DNA from: Elephas maximus indicus
Lineage: Eukaryota; Chordata; Mammalia; Proboscidea; Elephantidae
DNA length: 64,000 nucleotides
Reading direction: 5' to 3'
Assembly (NCBI RefSeq): GCF_024166365.1
Contig: NC_064820.1
Coordinates: 144,418,001 to 144,482,000, forward strand
Shown: one piece after another, positions 23,870 through 33,326 of the stretch
Layout of the letters: the number at the start of each line of letters is the position of its first letter
Position numbering within the stretch: position 1 is the stretch's first letter
The notes under the pieces: generated by a model
The model's input: the letters and a program-made list of their open reading frames with translations, nothing else
Database searches by the model: none
Told to the model about the DNA's origin: nothing
Made by a program: the position numbers and the translations under genes

Positions 23870-24417
23870 AGCGGTCTTTGAAAACATACAAATCAGCTTA
23901 TGCCCTTCCCTTGAATGAAATCTTTCAGCAGCTTCTTATTTTAGCATAAAATACAAATTCCAGGATCCTGCTCTGTTGCCTTCTCTGACAAGTCTGCCCT
24001 GATTTTCCCCCTTGCTCACCAGGCTGGCTACATAGGCCTTCTTTCGTCCTTCGCACGTGCTAAGTATGCTCCTGCCTCGGGGTGTTTGCTCCTGCTTTTC
24101 TCTCTTCTGTCTGCCTGGAACAGTGTCCCCACATCTTCACAGGGCTGCTTCCTGCTCATCTGTCAAGTCTCCATTCAAATGGTACTCCCTCAGAGTACGC
24201 TTCTCCGACCACTTTCTCTCAGTATCACCCACTCACATTCTCTGCCACTTCTTCCTGTTCTATGGCATCCCTAGCCCTCATCACTAACTGAAATCACCTT
24301 GCTTATATTTTATATATTTGCTTACTTGATAACTTTCTGTCTCCCTCCACTAGTATATGAGCTCTGGGATAGCCTGGATTTTCATCTGGTACCTAATAGT
24401 TACTTAATAAATTCAGT
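23870..24417 (+). mobile_element. L2 LINE 3' end
   Basis: Contains tttcagcagcttcttatttt, gtctgcctggaacagtg, catctgtcaagtctccattc and a closing acttaataaattcagtcaa. This is the L2 3' region in sense orientation. Overlapping short open frames reflect its C/T-rich composition. Confidence 0.8.
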
Positions 24418-24900
24418 CAATCCTCATTATTCACAAATTCCATACTTGAGTTCATTTACTCACTACAATTTACTTGTAACTTCAAAGTCAATAGTCAAGG
24501 TGCTTTCATGGTCATTCACACACACGCACAGAGCGGCGAAAACTTTGAGTTGCCCAAAGCACGTTCCCAGCTGCAGCTGAACAAAGGGAGGCTCTGCCTT
24601 CTAGTTGCAGCTCTCATACTATAAACAGGTGTCCTTTTTGTGGTCCATTTTGTACCACTTTTATTTTTGCATTTTTGTGCTTTTTGTTGGTGATTTCACT
24701 ATTTAAAATGCCAGCACGGGTGGCACTGAAGCACTGTCTAGTGTTTCTAATCACAAAAAGTTGTGATGTGCCTTACAGAGAAAATATATTTGTTAGATAA
24801 CCTTCACTCAGGCATGAGTTGCAGTGCTGTTGTCTGTGAGTTCAATGTTAATGAGTCAACAGGGTATATTAAATAAGGTGTCATTGAACAAATGAATGAA
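24418..24900 (+). mobile_element. Tigger-type (pogo) DNA transposon fossil
   Basis: Starts gtcaatcctcattattcaca, a pogo-type terminus. It then contains actgaagcactgtctagtg, tgatgtgccttacagag and ttagataaccttcactcagg, corresponding to the N-terminal DNA-binding part of a Tigger transposase. It ends with taaataaggtgtc. The transposase frame is broken and most of the element is missing. Confidence 0.75.
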
Positions 24901-24958
24901 CCAGGAAGGCTTTTATCTCAAACTAAAAAAAATTATGTCTGAGGTAGAAAATAAGAAA

Positions 24959-25007
24959 CCTTTTGGTTAGCAGCTGAGCTCTTAACCACTGTGCCACTAG
25001 GGCTCCA
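24959..25007 (-). mobile_element. AfroSINE head fragment
   Basis: Only the tRNA-like head is present: ccttttggttagcagctgag to gccactagggctcc. Unusual, since most partial copies keep the tail. Confidence 0.85.
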
Positions 25008-25106
25008 AGAAACCTTTAGGGAAAGTAAATTCAGGCTCAGGGATGGTATGTAGTTGGAGTGCGGTAAGGCGGCAGAAAGACTGCGTCAAACAGAACTATT
25101 CAGAAC

Positions 25107-25206
25107 AACAACCCGTTGCCATCGAGTCAATTTCGACTTATAGCAACCTTATAGCACAGAGTAGAACTGCACCATACTGTTGCCAATGAGCATCTGGTGG
25201 TTTCGA
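25107..25206 (-). mobile_element. AfroSINE tail fragment
   Basis: Antisense tail half from aacccgttgccatcgag to gagcatctggtgg. With the head fragment at 24959 this could be one copy rearranged or split, but the order (head left, tail right on the - strand) is inverted with respect to a simple split. Confidence 0.8.
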
Positions 25207-25591
25207 AACTATTCAGAATGTGCTATGAAATTCTCCTACATGCATCCTACCTCCTGCCATTCTAGGCAACCTACTTGGAAAGTCTGTGGTGGTGTGTTTT
25301 AAGTAGCAATTACATTTGTCCTTATTAATCTTCATCAAACTGCCTTAAGGCAAGCAGACTAATGGAATTCCCCTGAGCACTGAGTTCCCCTAAAAGCCTG
25401 GGTGTAATTTTTCCTTTCAGTGTCTCTGGGTCATGGTCAAGAGGTCAAGTCCCTCTTTCAAAAGAGAACAAAAATCATTTACAAACTTTTTGTTTGTGGC
25501 TCCGCATCCAGTCTTTCAAAACACATGAAAAGTTATAAACTCACAAAAGCCATCAGGAAGAATAACCTTGTGCCACAGAGTAATTCTCCAG
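25207..25591. other. Unrecognised intergenic DNA
   Basis: No gene or repeat recognised. Confidence 0.4.
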
Positions 25592-25700
25592 TGTTGTTGT
25601 TGTTAGCTGCCTTCAAGTTGCAGGCCAAATCATGATGATCGAATGCACAACATAAAATGCTGCTTGGTCCTGTGCCATCCTCATGAGCGACTGCAGCTTG
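25592..25700 (-). mobile_element. RTE LINE 3'-end fragment
   Basis: Complement of the RTE tail: tgttgttgttgttagctgcc, later ggtcctgtgccatcctcatg and gactgcagcttgg. It is fused directly to an AfroSINE. Confidence 0.75.
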
Positions 25701-25815
25701 GACTCATAGTGATCCTATAGGACAGAGTAGAACTGCCCCGTAGGGGCTCCTGGTAGATTCAAACTGCCGACCTTTTGGTTAGCAGCCGTAGCTCTTAACC
25801 ACTATGCCACCAGAG
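25701..25815 (-). mobile_element. AfroSINE lacking its tail, fused to RTE end
   Basis: From gactcatagtgatcctatag to ctatgccaccagag. The SINE's own 3' tail is missing and the RTE 3' end stands in its place on the same strand. Confidence 0.8.
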
Positions 25816-26115
25816 TTTTTAATTTAACCGTAGACATTAAAAAAGGAGAGAGTTAATATAATGCATGGTGTTTCATGAATTTAGAGAAAAACTACAAGTA
25901 ATACATGATACATTTAGGTAAAAGAAAAGCTTAGTCTGAGTATAAACCACACAATTTAAATCTGGAAGTTCTAAATGTCAAGCAAAGTATCTGAAATAAT
26001 TATAGTCTTGACCAATTTTTAATATTCTTCATGTAAATTATGTAATATCTGTCTGGACAGACCAAGGAAACATTAACTCTAGCAAGAATTCAGAATTCCA
26101 CATAGACAGGATTTC
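25816..26115. other. AT-rich unrecognised DNA
   Basis: No gene or repeat recognised. Confidence 0.4.
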
Positions 26116-26562
26116 GGTATTTTCAATTGCTTCATATGCATGCAAAAGCTGAACAATGAATAAAGAAGATTGAAGAAGAATTGATGCCTTTGAGTTATGC
26201 TGCTGGTAAAGAATATTGAATATACCATTGACTGCCAGAAGAATAAACAAATTTGTCTTGGAAGAAGTACAGCCAGAATGCTCCTTAGAAGCAAGGATGG
26301 CAAGACTTGGTTTCATTTACCTTGGACATGTTATCAGGAGGGACAGGTCCCTAGAGAAGGACATCATACTTGGTAAAATAGAGTCAGCAAAAAAGAGGAA
26401 GATCCTCAATGAGATGGACTGACACAGTGGCTACAACAATGAGTTCAATCATAGCAACCATTTTGAGGATGATGCAGGACCAGGCAGTGTTTCGTTCTGT
26501 TGTACATAGAGTTGCTATGAGTCGGAACCAACTCAGCAGCACCTGACGACAACAAAGATTTG
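26116..26562 (+). mobile_element. RTE LINE 3' fragment
   Basis: Collinear with the 3' part of the copies at 32398 and 39188: gcaaaagctgaacaatgaat, tggacatgttatcaggaggg, ttgctatgagtcggaacc and gcacctgacgacaacaa. The RTE ORF C-terminal end is visible but broken by stops. Confidence 0.85.
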
Positions 26563-26879
26563 GAAAAGAATCTCAAAATGGAACAGCTGAGAAGTATGTC
26601 TTTTAGTAGGATTACATTTTTATTGAACAGAAAGATGATTGGGCCCAGATTTTACTGAAACAAATTAAATATTGGACGTTTGTACTAACCATGTAAAAAA
26701 TGTGTTTTCTAAATGGAGTTTATAAAATAGAATAGCTTTTTATCTATTTGATGGCTTAGAAAGATTAGACTTTCACAGGACGACACAGTTTGTTCCCCAG
26801 AAACAGCACATCCCAAGACAGACCTCTGAAAGACCACAGATGTACAGGAAAACTTCAGGCTTGTTTGCTGACTGCTCAA
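26563..26879. other. Unrecognised intergenic DNA
   Basis: No gene or repeat recognised. Confidence 0.4.
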
Positions 26880-27056
26880 GTATGTATTGGGTGCCAGTAC
26901 CACGCTAAGGGCTTTACATCCATTATCTTGTTTAAAACTTACAAACAACCCAAGGAAATAAAGATCAGAGAGTTAAGTAATTTTCCCAAGGTCCACACAA
27001 CTAGTACAGTCAATGGGAGAGCCTAGATTCAAATTTAGGGCTGACTCCAGAGTCCA
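26880..27056 (-). mobile_element. MIR SINE
   Basis: Complement of MIR: acgctaagggctttacatcc, agagttaagtaattttccc and gggctgactccagagtcc. Confidence 0.75.
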
Positions 27057-27060
27057 TGAA

Positions 27061-27227
27061 GGCAGGGTGGTTCAGTGGTAGAATTCTCTCCTTCCATGCA
27101 AGAGACACAGGTTTGATTCCCAGCCAGTGCACCTCAAGTGCAGCCACTACCTGTCTGTCAGTGGCGGCTTGTGTGTTTCTATGATACTGAACAGGTTTCA
27201 GCAGAGCTTCCAGACTAAGATAGATTA
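27061..27227 (+). mobile_element. SINE with tRNA-Gly-like head
   Basis: The first 70 bp resemble tRNA-Gly: box A tggttcagtggt is intact, and box B reads ggtttgattcc with one change from ggttcgattcc. The anticodon loop would be cttccat (anticodon TCC) on a stem that no longer pairs well. The head is followed by a body (gtctgtcagtggcggcttg, cagagcttccagactaag) shared with the element at 4084. The body shows it is a SINE, not a tRNA gene. Its end coincides with the outer edge of the inverted duplication. Confidence 0.8.
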
Positions 27228-27985
27228 GGGGTTGGTTTTATGTTGTTCTGCAGTCCTTTTGATAGAATTCCTTTTCCTATTTTCAATCAGGTATAGGTGA
27301 CCAGAGAGGACAGGAGAGCCTGAGGGTAGCTTAGATTTGAGGAAGGATAGGGTGGAGGCAATCTCCATCTGTCCTGTCACAAGTAGCTCTCAAACTGTCT
27401 TGGCTTCAGAAAACCTGCCCTTGGAATTTTTATTGGCATAATTTTGGGATAAAACCAGTCTGACCTTCTTATGGTCCATTCCGTTAAAGCTGATGAGATT
27501 TTTCCTGACACAGTCATCAGGCATTGGGGAATTGAGTGCTCTCCCAAAGTGTCAGTCAAAGTCTGGGAAAGTGACAGTGAATGGAATCTGGTGAATTGCC
27601 CTCTGCTCGCCCCATCACCAATAATTTACAGCCAAAATGATGGTTCTTTTTCATTAAACTGCCAGTGAGAGAAAGAGAGGCTAGTGATAATTCTACATAT
27701 TTCTGTTGCTGCAAAAGCTTACAAGCCTGTAACACCATCCCTAGTACAAAGAAAAGACCTGAGGATAAAAATTTTAGGGTGAATAGCTCTTCTTTGAAAG
27801 AACCAGCAATACCACTTTTACGTGTTGTGGCAGAGGTCAGCTGTCCTCCAAAAATGTATGATTCCTTTCCATAGGTAACGTCTGGGTTGAGCCCAACCAG
27901 GTCTGCATTTCTTAGCACCCTTGTATTTAGGTGCTCTGGTTCTCATCAATGGAAGGTGAGTGGAAATATGTGTGTCATTTCTGGG
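27228..27985. repeat. Left arm of a near-perfect inverted duplication
   Basis: 758 bp that reappear as the reverse complement at 29689-30446. Paired positions sum to 57674 throughout, so there is no indel. By eye only four mismatches were found: one near the outer end (in gaattccttttcc) and three in the innermost 75 bp. The open frames in the arm are identical to those in the other arm only because the DNA is. The arm is mostly not a repeat I recognise, except an old repeat entering at about 27915. Confidence 0.97.
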
Positions 27986-28262
27986 CCACAGTACTTAAAA
28001 ATGTGGTGGACTTCTTGATGCTTCCTTTTATTCATCCACTGGCTAGCTGTTGACAAACAGGCTAGTGTTAGGTCTTGGAAAGAGGCAGAACCCCCTTCCC
28101 TGGATCTCTGAATGGCTCTGTTGATCAGAACTGTCCTTTCTCCTCTCCCCCAACGTCTACTTGTACTTTACATAAGTGAGAAGTAAGTTTTTATTACGCT
28201 AAGCCACTGAGATTTCAGGGCTTATCTGTTATATCAGCTAGCATTTGTAACTCATATAGTTG
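27915..28262 (+). mobile_element. Ancient interspersed repeat crossing the inner breakpoint
   Basis: Reads ggttctcatcaatggaagg, tgtcatttctgggccac and then aagccactgagatttcaggg near its end. I recognise the pattern from other mammals but cannot name the family with confidence. It runs through 27985 without a break, which suggests the left arm is in the ancestral position. Confidence 0.5.
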
Positions 28263-28930
28263 TCTACCATAGAAAAACTTTTGCATATTTGCACCAGGAA
28301 ACATGTGCAAGAATATCAGTTGTAGCATTGTTCACTCTGAGGAAAAAAATGGAAAAGAGCAACTGTGGCTTATTCATGTAATGAAATACTAAACTCAAAC
28401 CAAACCAGTGCTGTTGAGTCAGTTCTGACTTATGGCGACTTCCTGTATGCCTCACAGGGTTTTCAGTGGCTTATCTTTCAGAAGTAGATCAACAGGGATT
28501 TCTTCGGAGGTACCTCTGGGTGCATTCAAACTACCAGACTTCTGGTTAGTAGCTGAACACTTAACAGTTTATACCACCCAGGGACTCCAACAAAATACTA
28601 TATAGTAGTTAAAAATAAATGACTAGGTCTATGTATGTATCAACATGGAAAAATCTCAAAAACAGTACTGAATGAAAAAAGTAAGTTAAAAAACAGTGTG
28701 CACAGTATACCATTTTATAAAATCTTAAAATACATAAGACAATAAAATACTGTTTATGGACTTATATCTGTATAGTAAAAATGTAAAACATGCACAAGAA
28801 GGATACATTCAGGTGAGTGGTTTAGCACCGGGAAGGAAGGAAAAAGAAATAGGATGGGAGGGGTGCTTTAGCTATAATCGTAACTTTTATTTATTTTTAA
28901 AAAGGTGGGCTCTGAAGTATGGCTAAATTT
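28263..28930 (+). mobile_element. L1 3' UTR split by a SINE
   Basis: Contains gtagcattgttcactctgag, attcatgtaatgaaatact, then after the SINE aatactatatagtagtt and gtgtgcacagtataccat. Order and orientation fit the L1 3' region, sense. Confidence 0.7.
28392..28592 (-). mobile_element. AfroSINE, divergent subtype, in L1
   Basis: Antisense copy with accacccagggactcc at its head. A perfect 8-bp duplication aaatacta flanks it (28384-28391 and 28593-28600). Confidence 0.85.
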
Positions 28931-29034
28931 CAGTGTTGCAGTCTGAGAGATCCCTCCAAAAAACACTCTTGTTCCCATGTAAGTTCTGAATAAAAGAAAA
29001 GAAAGTCAAAGAAGAGACCCCCCCCCCAACACCA

Positions 29035-29103
29035 AAAAGAAAAACAGTGCCCTCAAGTCGATTCCGACTCATAGCGACCCTATAGGACTGAGTAGAACTG
29101 CCA
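29035..29103 (-). mobile_element. AfroSINE tail fragment
   Basis: Antisense: gccctcaagtcgattccgac to gagtagaactgcc. Close to consensus, so it is relatively young or slowly diverging, yet the head is missing. Confidence 0.85.
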
Positions 29104-29688
29104 AATATCACCTTTGTTACTGGCTAAATAGATGGTGAAAGTGTGTCTCAGATCTGGAATTCTAAATACTGGAGCCCAGAAACAGGTAGGAGTACTCACC
29201 CAGCCGCCAACAGGGATGGACTCTACCCCCCAAGTCTCCCAGAGGGAAGCCTTTGAAACTTAGCACATGGCAGAAAGCAATTGAGAGCATATGCTCCTTG
29301 TGGGCAAGCATCCTCTCAAGAGGAAGAAGGCAGCAAGGGACAGCGCTAAGCATGAGTAGGTGCTGTTCCCAAACCTGCCAGTGAGGGAAGACTCTCCACA
29401 TCCCATGAGCGAGAGTAACTGAGACGTCAGCAAGAGACCAAGAGAATATTAATTGTTGAGCCCCCATCACAGAGAAGGAAATCTCAGCACGTTTATGGTT
29501 GCATTGGTATGCCAGATTATTTTTACATACTTTTCTGTTTATTTGCAGTATTTCATAATTAAAAATTTAAATGAAAAGAATCCTTAGAGTAAATGCCTCC
29601 TAACTGAGCCCAGAAGCCCTCCTTTTCTTCACAGTGTCTTCTGATCCAGAAAGCCTTCTTAAATGGCAATGCCTCATTTGCATTAAGA
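29104..29688. other. Unrecognised DNA inside the spacer
   Basis: No gene or repeat recognised. A 102-codon antisense frame has no support. Confidence 0.4.
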
Positions 29689-30446
29689 CCCAGAAATGAC
29701 ACACATATTTCTACTCACCTTCCATTGGTGAGAACCAGAGCACCTAAATGCAAGGGTGCTAAGAAATGCAGACCTGGTTGGGCTCAACCCAGACGTTACC
29801 TATGGAAAGGAATCATACATTTTTGGAGGACAGCTGACCTCTGCCACAACACGTAAAAGTGGTATTGCTGGTTCTTTCAAAGAAGAGCTATTCACCCTAA
29901 AATTTTTATCCTCAGGTCTTTTCTTTGTACTAGGGATGGTGTTACAGGCTTGTAAGCTTTTGCAGCAACAGAAATATGTAGAATTATCACTAGCCTCTCT
30001 TTCTCTCACTGGCAGTTTAATGAAAAAGAACCATCATTTTGGCTGTAAATTATTGGTGATGGGGCGAGCAGAGGGCAATTCACCAGATTCCATTCACTGT
30101 CACTTTCCCAGACTTTGACTGACACTTTGGGAGAGCACTCAATTCCCCAATGCCTGATGACTGTGTCAGGAAAAATCTCATCAGCTTTAACGGAATGGAC
30201 CATAAGAAGGTCAGACTGGTTTTATCCCAAAATTATGCCAATAAAAATTCCAAGGGCAGGTTTTCTGAAGCCAAGACAGTTTGAGAGCTACTTGTGACAG
30301 GACAGATGGAGATTGCCTCCACCCTATCCTTCCTCAAATCTAAGCTACCCTCAGGCTCTCCTGTCCTCTCTGGTCACCTATACCTGATTGAAAATAGGAA
30401 AAAGAATTCTATCAAAAGGACTGCAGAACAACATAAAACCAACCCC
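29689..30446. repeat. Right arm of the near-perfect inverted duplication
   Basis: Reverse complement of 27228-27985. Its outer edge is at aaaaccaacccc|gacat; beyond it the sequence no longer matches the left flank. No target-site duplication or terminal repeat typical of a transposon is seen at the edges. Confidence 0.97.
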
Positions 30447-31689
30447 GACATATTTAGACAAAGTAATAATCAGTGCCAAGGGGAGAGTATTGGGGGAAAG
30501 CAGAAGTTTAAGTCTTTCATCAAAAACAGGCTTGTAAAATATTTTTTTAAAAAGACCAAAAATATCTCACTTTAGCAAAATACCCTCCAGTCACCTAAAT
30601 GGAATTTTCTTTAGAAAAGTTAATATATTTGTCTGATATCAAATGCTGCTACACTCTAATTACATGTATTTGCTTTTATAGGAAAAAAAACCCCTCTAGA
30701 ATAATAAACAAAAAGGAAGTAGCAAGAGTTGCTTTTACAGAGGCAAATGAGGGATCAGGAAACTGGGTGTCCAGGGTGGGAGTTAGACTAACTCATCACC
30801 AGGTACCCTTTTATATCTGAATTTGCTGTGTGAGTGTGTGTATGTGTGTGTGAGTGTGTGTATGAGCACGTTTAAGTGTGAGAGAGAGAAATGTACGTAG
30901 TTCCAATACGTACTGAGACTGGAGTTTTAAATTAAGGATTAAAATCCAGTGAAAGTAGATTTACTATCATTTGAAATTGAGGGAGAAAGAAAGCCAAATA
31001 TTATAAAACCTATTCTCAATTTTTTTTTTTTTAAGTTACTGCTTCTCAATCTAGTTTTGACCCAACACAGTAAGGGATATGATCCACGCTCATCAAGAAC
31101 AGCTTCTCTTTGTGAGGTGATTCCTCATTGGGGGCCATGTACCATGTAGGACCAGGACAAGTAGCCTTGAATTTGTTCTTTGCCCAAGATTCCTGGTCAG
31201 AGAGTGATGGGAGGAGTGACAGGCAAAGCAGAATATTCCCAGGGATGTGACCACAGAATGGTTTGCTTTAGAGAAACACATCCTTAGAAAACTATTAGTC
31301 ATGCCTTTGCAACTATGATTGGTTTCTAGTTTCCTTTTGTAACCAGGACAGATCATGAAGAAATTCAGTTTTATGTGTTCTGTTTGGAGCAGAGTTCTCT
31401 GGATTGCAAAAGGCCACCTTACCAATTAATGCATTTTACATTAAAACGTCTCTTATCAGTCCAACCTAAACCCGAGACACAGCTCTGCTTCTTTCACATC
31501 CTAAACCTGAAGAGTAGCACATGAGAACCTTGGGGAAGGAGAGTGTGGTGACACTGTCTGTTGGTGATTCTGATACCAACCATTGTCAGGGAATAATTGT
31601 TGTAAGTCAGAGATCAAACTGGTGGCCCATTGGGCCACTATAATCTTCTAACCAAGATGGAAATAAAACTAAACCAAAAGAAGTTTGAC
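30447..31689. other. Unrecognised DNA with a (TG)n run
   Basis: A TG-rich microsatellite lies at 30827-30872 and a T run at 31021-31033. No gene or named repeat recognised; the longest antisense frame (110 codons, 31093-31425) has no support. Confidence 0.4.
30827..30872. repeat. Interrupted (TG)n microsatellite
   Basis: TG dinucleotides interrupted by GA and TA steps. Confidence 0.9.
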
Positions 31690-31807
31690 CAAAAAAACCA
31701 ACCCCATTGCCATCGAGTCAATTCCAACTCATAGTGACCCTATAGGACAGAGTAGAACTGCCCCATAGAGCTTCCAAGGAGGGCCTCGTGAATTCGAACT
31801 ACCGACC
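31690..31807 (-). mobile_element. AfroSINE tail fragment
   Basis: Antisense: accccattgccatcgagtc to gaattcgaactaccgacc; the head is missing. Confidence 0.88.
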
Positions 31808-32397
31808 GAACTACTATCATAGTAATTCTAATAACTTGTTATCTTTGTATAATCATGCTGGGACATAAACAAACACTTACGGATTAACAGTTTCCAAAGA
31901 TTCCTGTCAATACTGACTTAAAAAAATGTTTTTTTCTTACAAATTCCCTAAGCAACCTTATCAAAAGGAAATTCGTGACATAGCTTAACGCTGACAGACC
32001 AAGGAACAACGTACGGGCTAGAAATAGTGACCTGGTCTCTCTAGATATTACAGGAAAGGTACTGATTTGTAGGTCACTATTTTTTTCTAAAAGTGTCTGG
32101 CTAAATTAGGTTACAGCCTGCAAGTCCTTCACCTGTCTCTCACACAAATAAAATTTCTCAAGAGTGCCTTCTCAGCCCTGCTCACTGGATGGCTGGCAAA
32201 AAGACATTTTAGTCTGGATAAATCACTTTTTTTCTTGTTTCAGAAGGAATTGGTTCCCTAAATGGATGTGATTTGAAAATTTGCTCAAAGCCAAATGTAA
32301 GCAATATAATGCAATTTTCTCTTAAAGGATTCCTTTATGTCTAAGATTCCAGAACCCTATTATAGAACAAAACAAGTAGATACTGCATGGTTTAAAA
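31808..32397. other. Unrecognised intergenic DNA
   Basis: No gene or repeat recognised. Confidence 0.4.
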
Positions 32398-33326
32398 TCA
32401 GGAAAGGTGTGCATTAGGGTTGTATTCTTTTACCGTATTCATTCAATCTGTATGCGGAGCAAATAATCTGAGAAGCTGGATTATATGAAGAAGAACGGGG
32501 CATCAGGACTGGAAGAAGACTCATTAACAACCTATGTTATGCAGATGACACAACCTTGCTTGCTGAAAGTGAAGAGGACTTGAAGCACTTACTGATAAAG
32601 ATCAAGGACCACAGTCTTCAGCATGGATTACACCTCAACATAAAATAAAAGTCCTCACAACTGGGCCAAAAAGCAACATCATGATAAATGGAGAAAAGAT
32701 TGAACTTGTCAAGGATTTCCTTTTTCTTGATCCACAGTCAGCGCTCATGGAAGCAGCAGTTAAGGAATCAAACGACATATTGCATTGGGTAAATCTGCTG
32801 CAAAAGACTGCTTTGAAGTGTTAAAAAGCAAAGATGTCACTTTGAGGACTAAGGCATGCCTGACCCAAGCCATGGTATTTTTCTGTTGCCTGGCACTGGG
32901 TTTTTTTTTTTTTATAAGCGTGCGAAAGCTGGACAATGCATAAGGAAGACCTAAGAAGACTGAGTTATGATTTTTGCAAAGAATACCGAATATACCATGG
33001 GCTGCCAGAAGAACAAATAAAACTGTCTTGAAGTACAGTCGGAATGCTGCTTAGAAGTGAGGATGGCGAGACTTTGTCTCACATACTTTAGACATATTAT
33101 CAGGAGGGACCAGTCCCTAGAGAAGGACATCATGCTTGGTAAAGTAGAGGGTTAGCAAAAAAGAGGAAGACCTTCAGTCAGATGAATTGACACAGCGGCT
33201 GCAACAATGAGTTCAAGCATAACAACAATTTTATGGGTGCTGCAGGGCCAGGCAGTGTTTTGTTCTGTTGTACACAGGGTCGCTATGGTCAGAACCAACA
33301 TGACGGCACCCGACAACGACAACAAC
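32398..33326 (+). mobile_element. RTE LINE, 5' truncated, with reverse-transcriptase motif
   Basis: Starts tcaggaaaggtgtgcatt, inside the reverse transcriptase. Translation gives pieces like Gly-Cys-Ile-Leu and Asn-Asn-Leu-Cys-Tyr-Ala-Asp-Asp. The catalytic YADD box is intact at 32538-32549, but stops and frameshifts break the frame. The C-terminal part matches the 26116 and 39188 copies. It ends with gacaacgacaacaac. No clear target-site duplication was found. It belongs to the RTE clade (BovB-like; in elephants named RTE1 in repeat catalogues, as I recall). Confidence 0.9.

Larger units (their letters stand above)
27986..29688. other. Spacer of the inverted duplication
   Basis: 1703 bp with an old repeat end, an L1 3' end split by an AfroSINE, an AfroSINE fragment, and about 600 bp of unrecognised DNA (29104-29688). 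No gene recognised. Confidence 0.85.

Noticed and set aside
27061-27132. tRNA-Gly gene
   Set aside because: The anticodon stem does not pair well, box B is mutated, no terminator T run follows, and the sequence continues into a SINE body seen elsewhere in the window.
27556-30118. Two identical 120-codon open frames on opposite strands
   Set aside because: They are the same DNA in the two palindrome arms. Both strands of each arm are open to similar extents, no homology is recognised, and there is no promoter or splice context.
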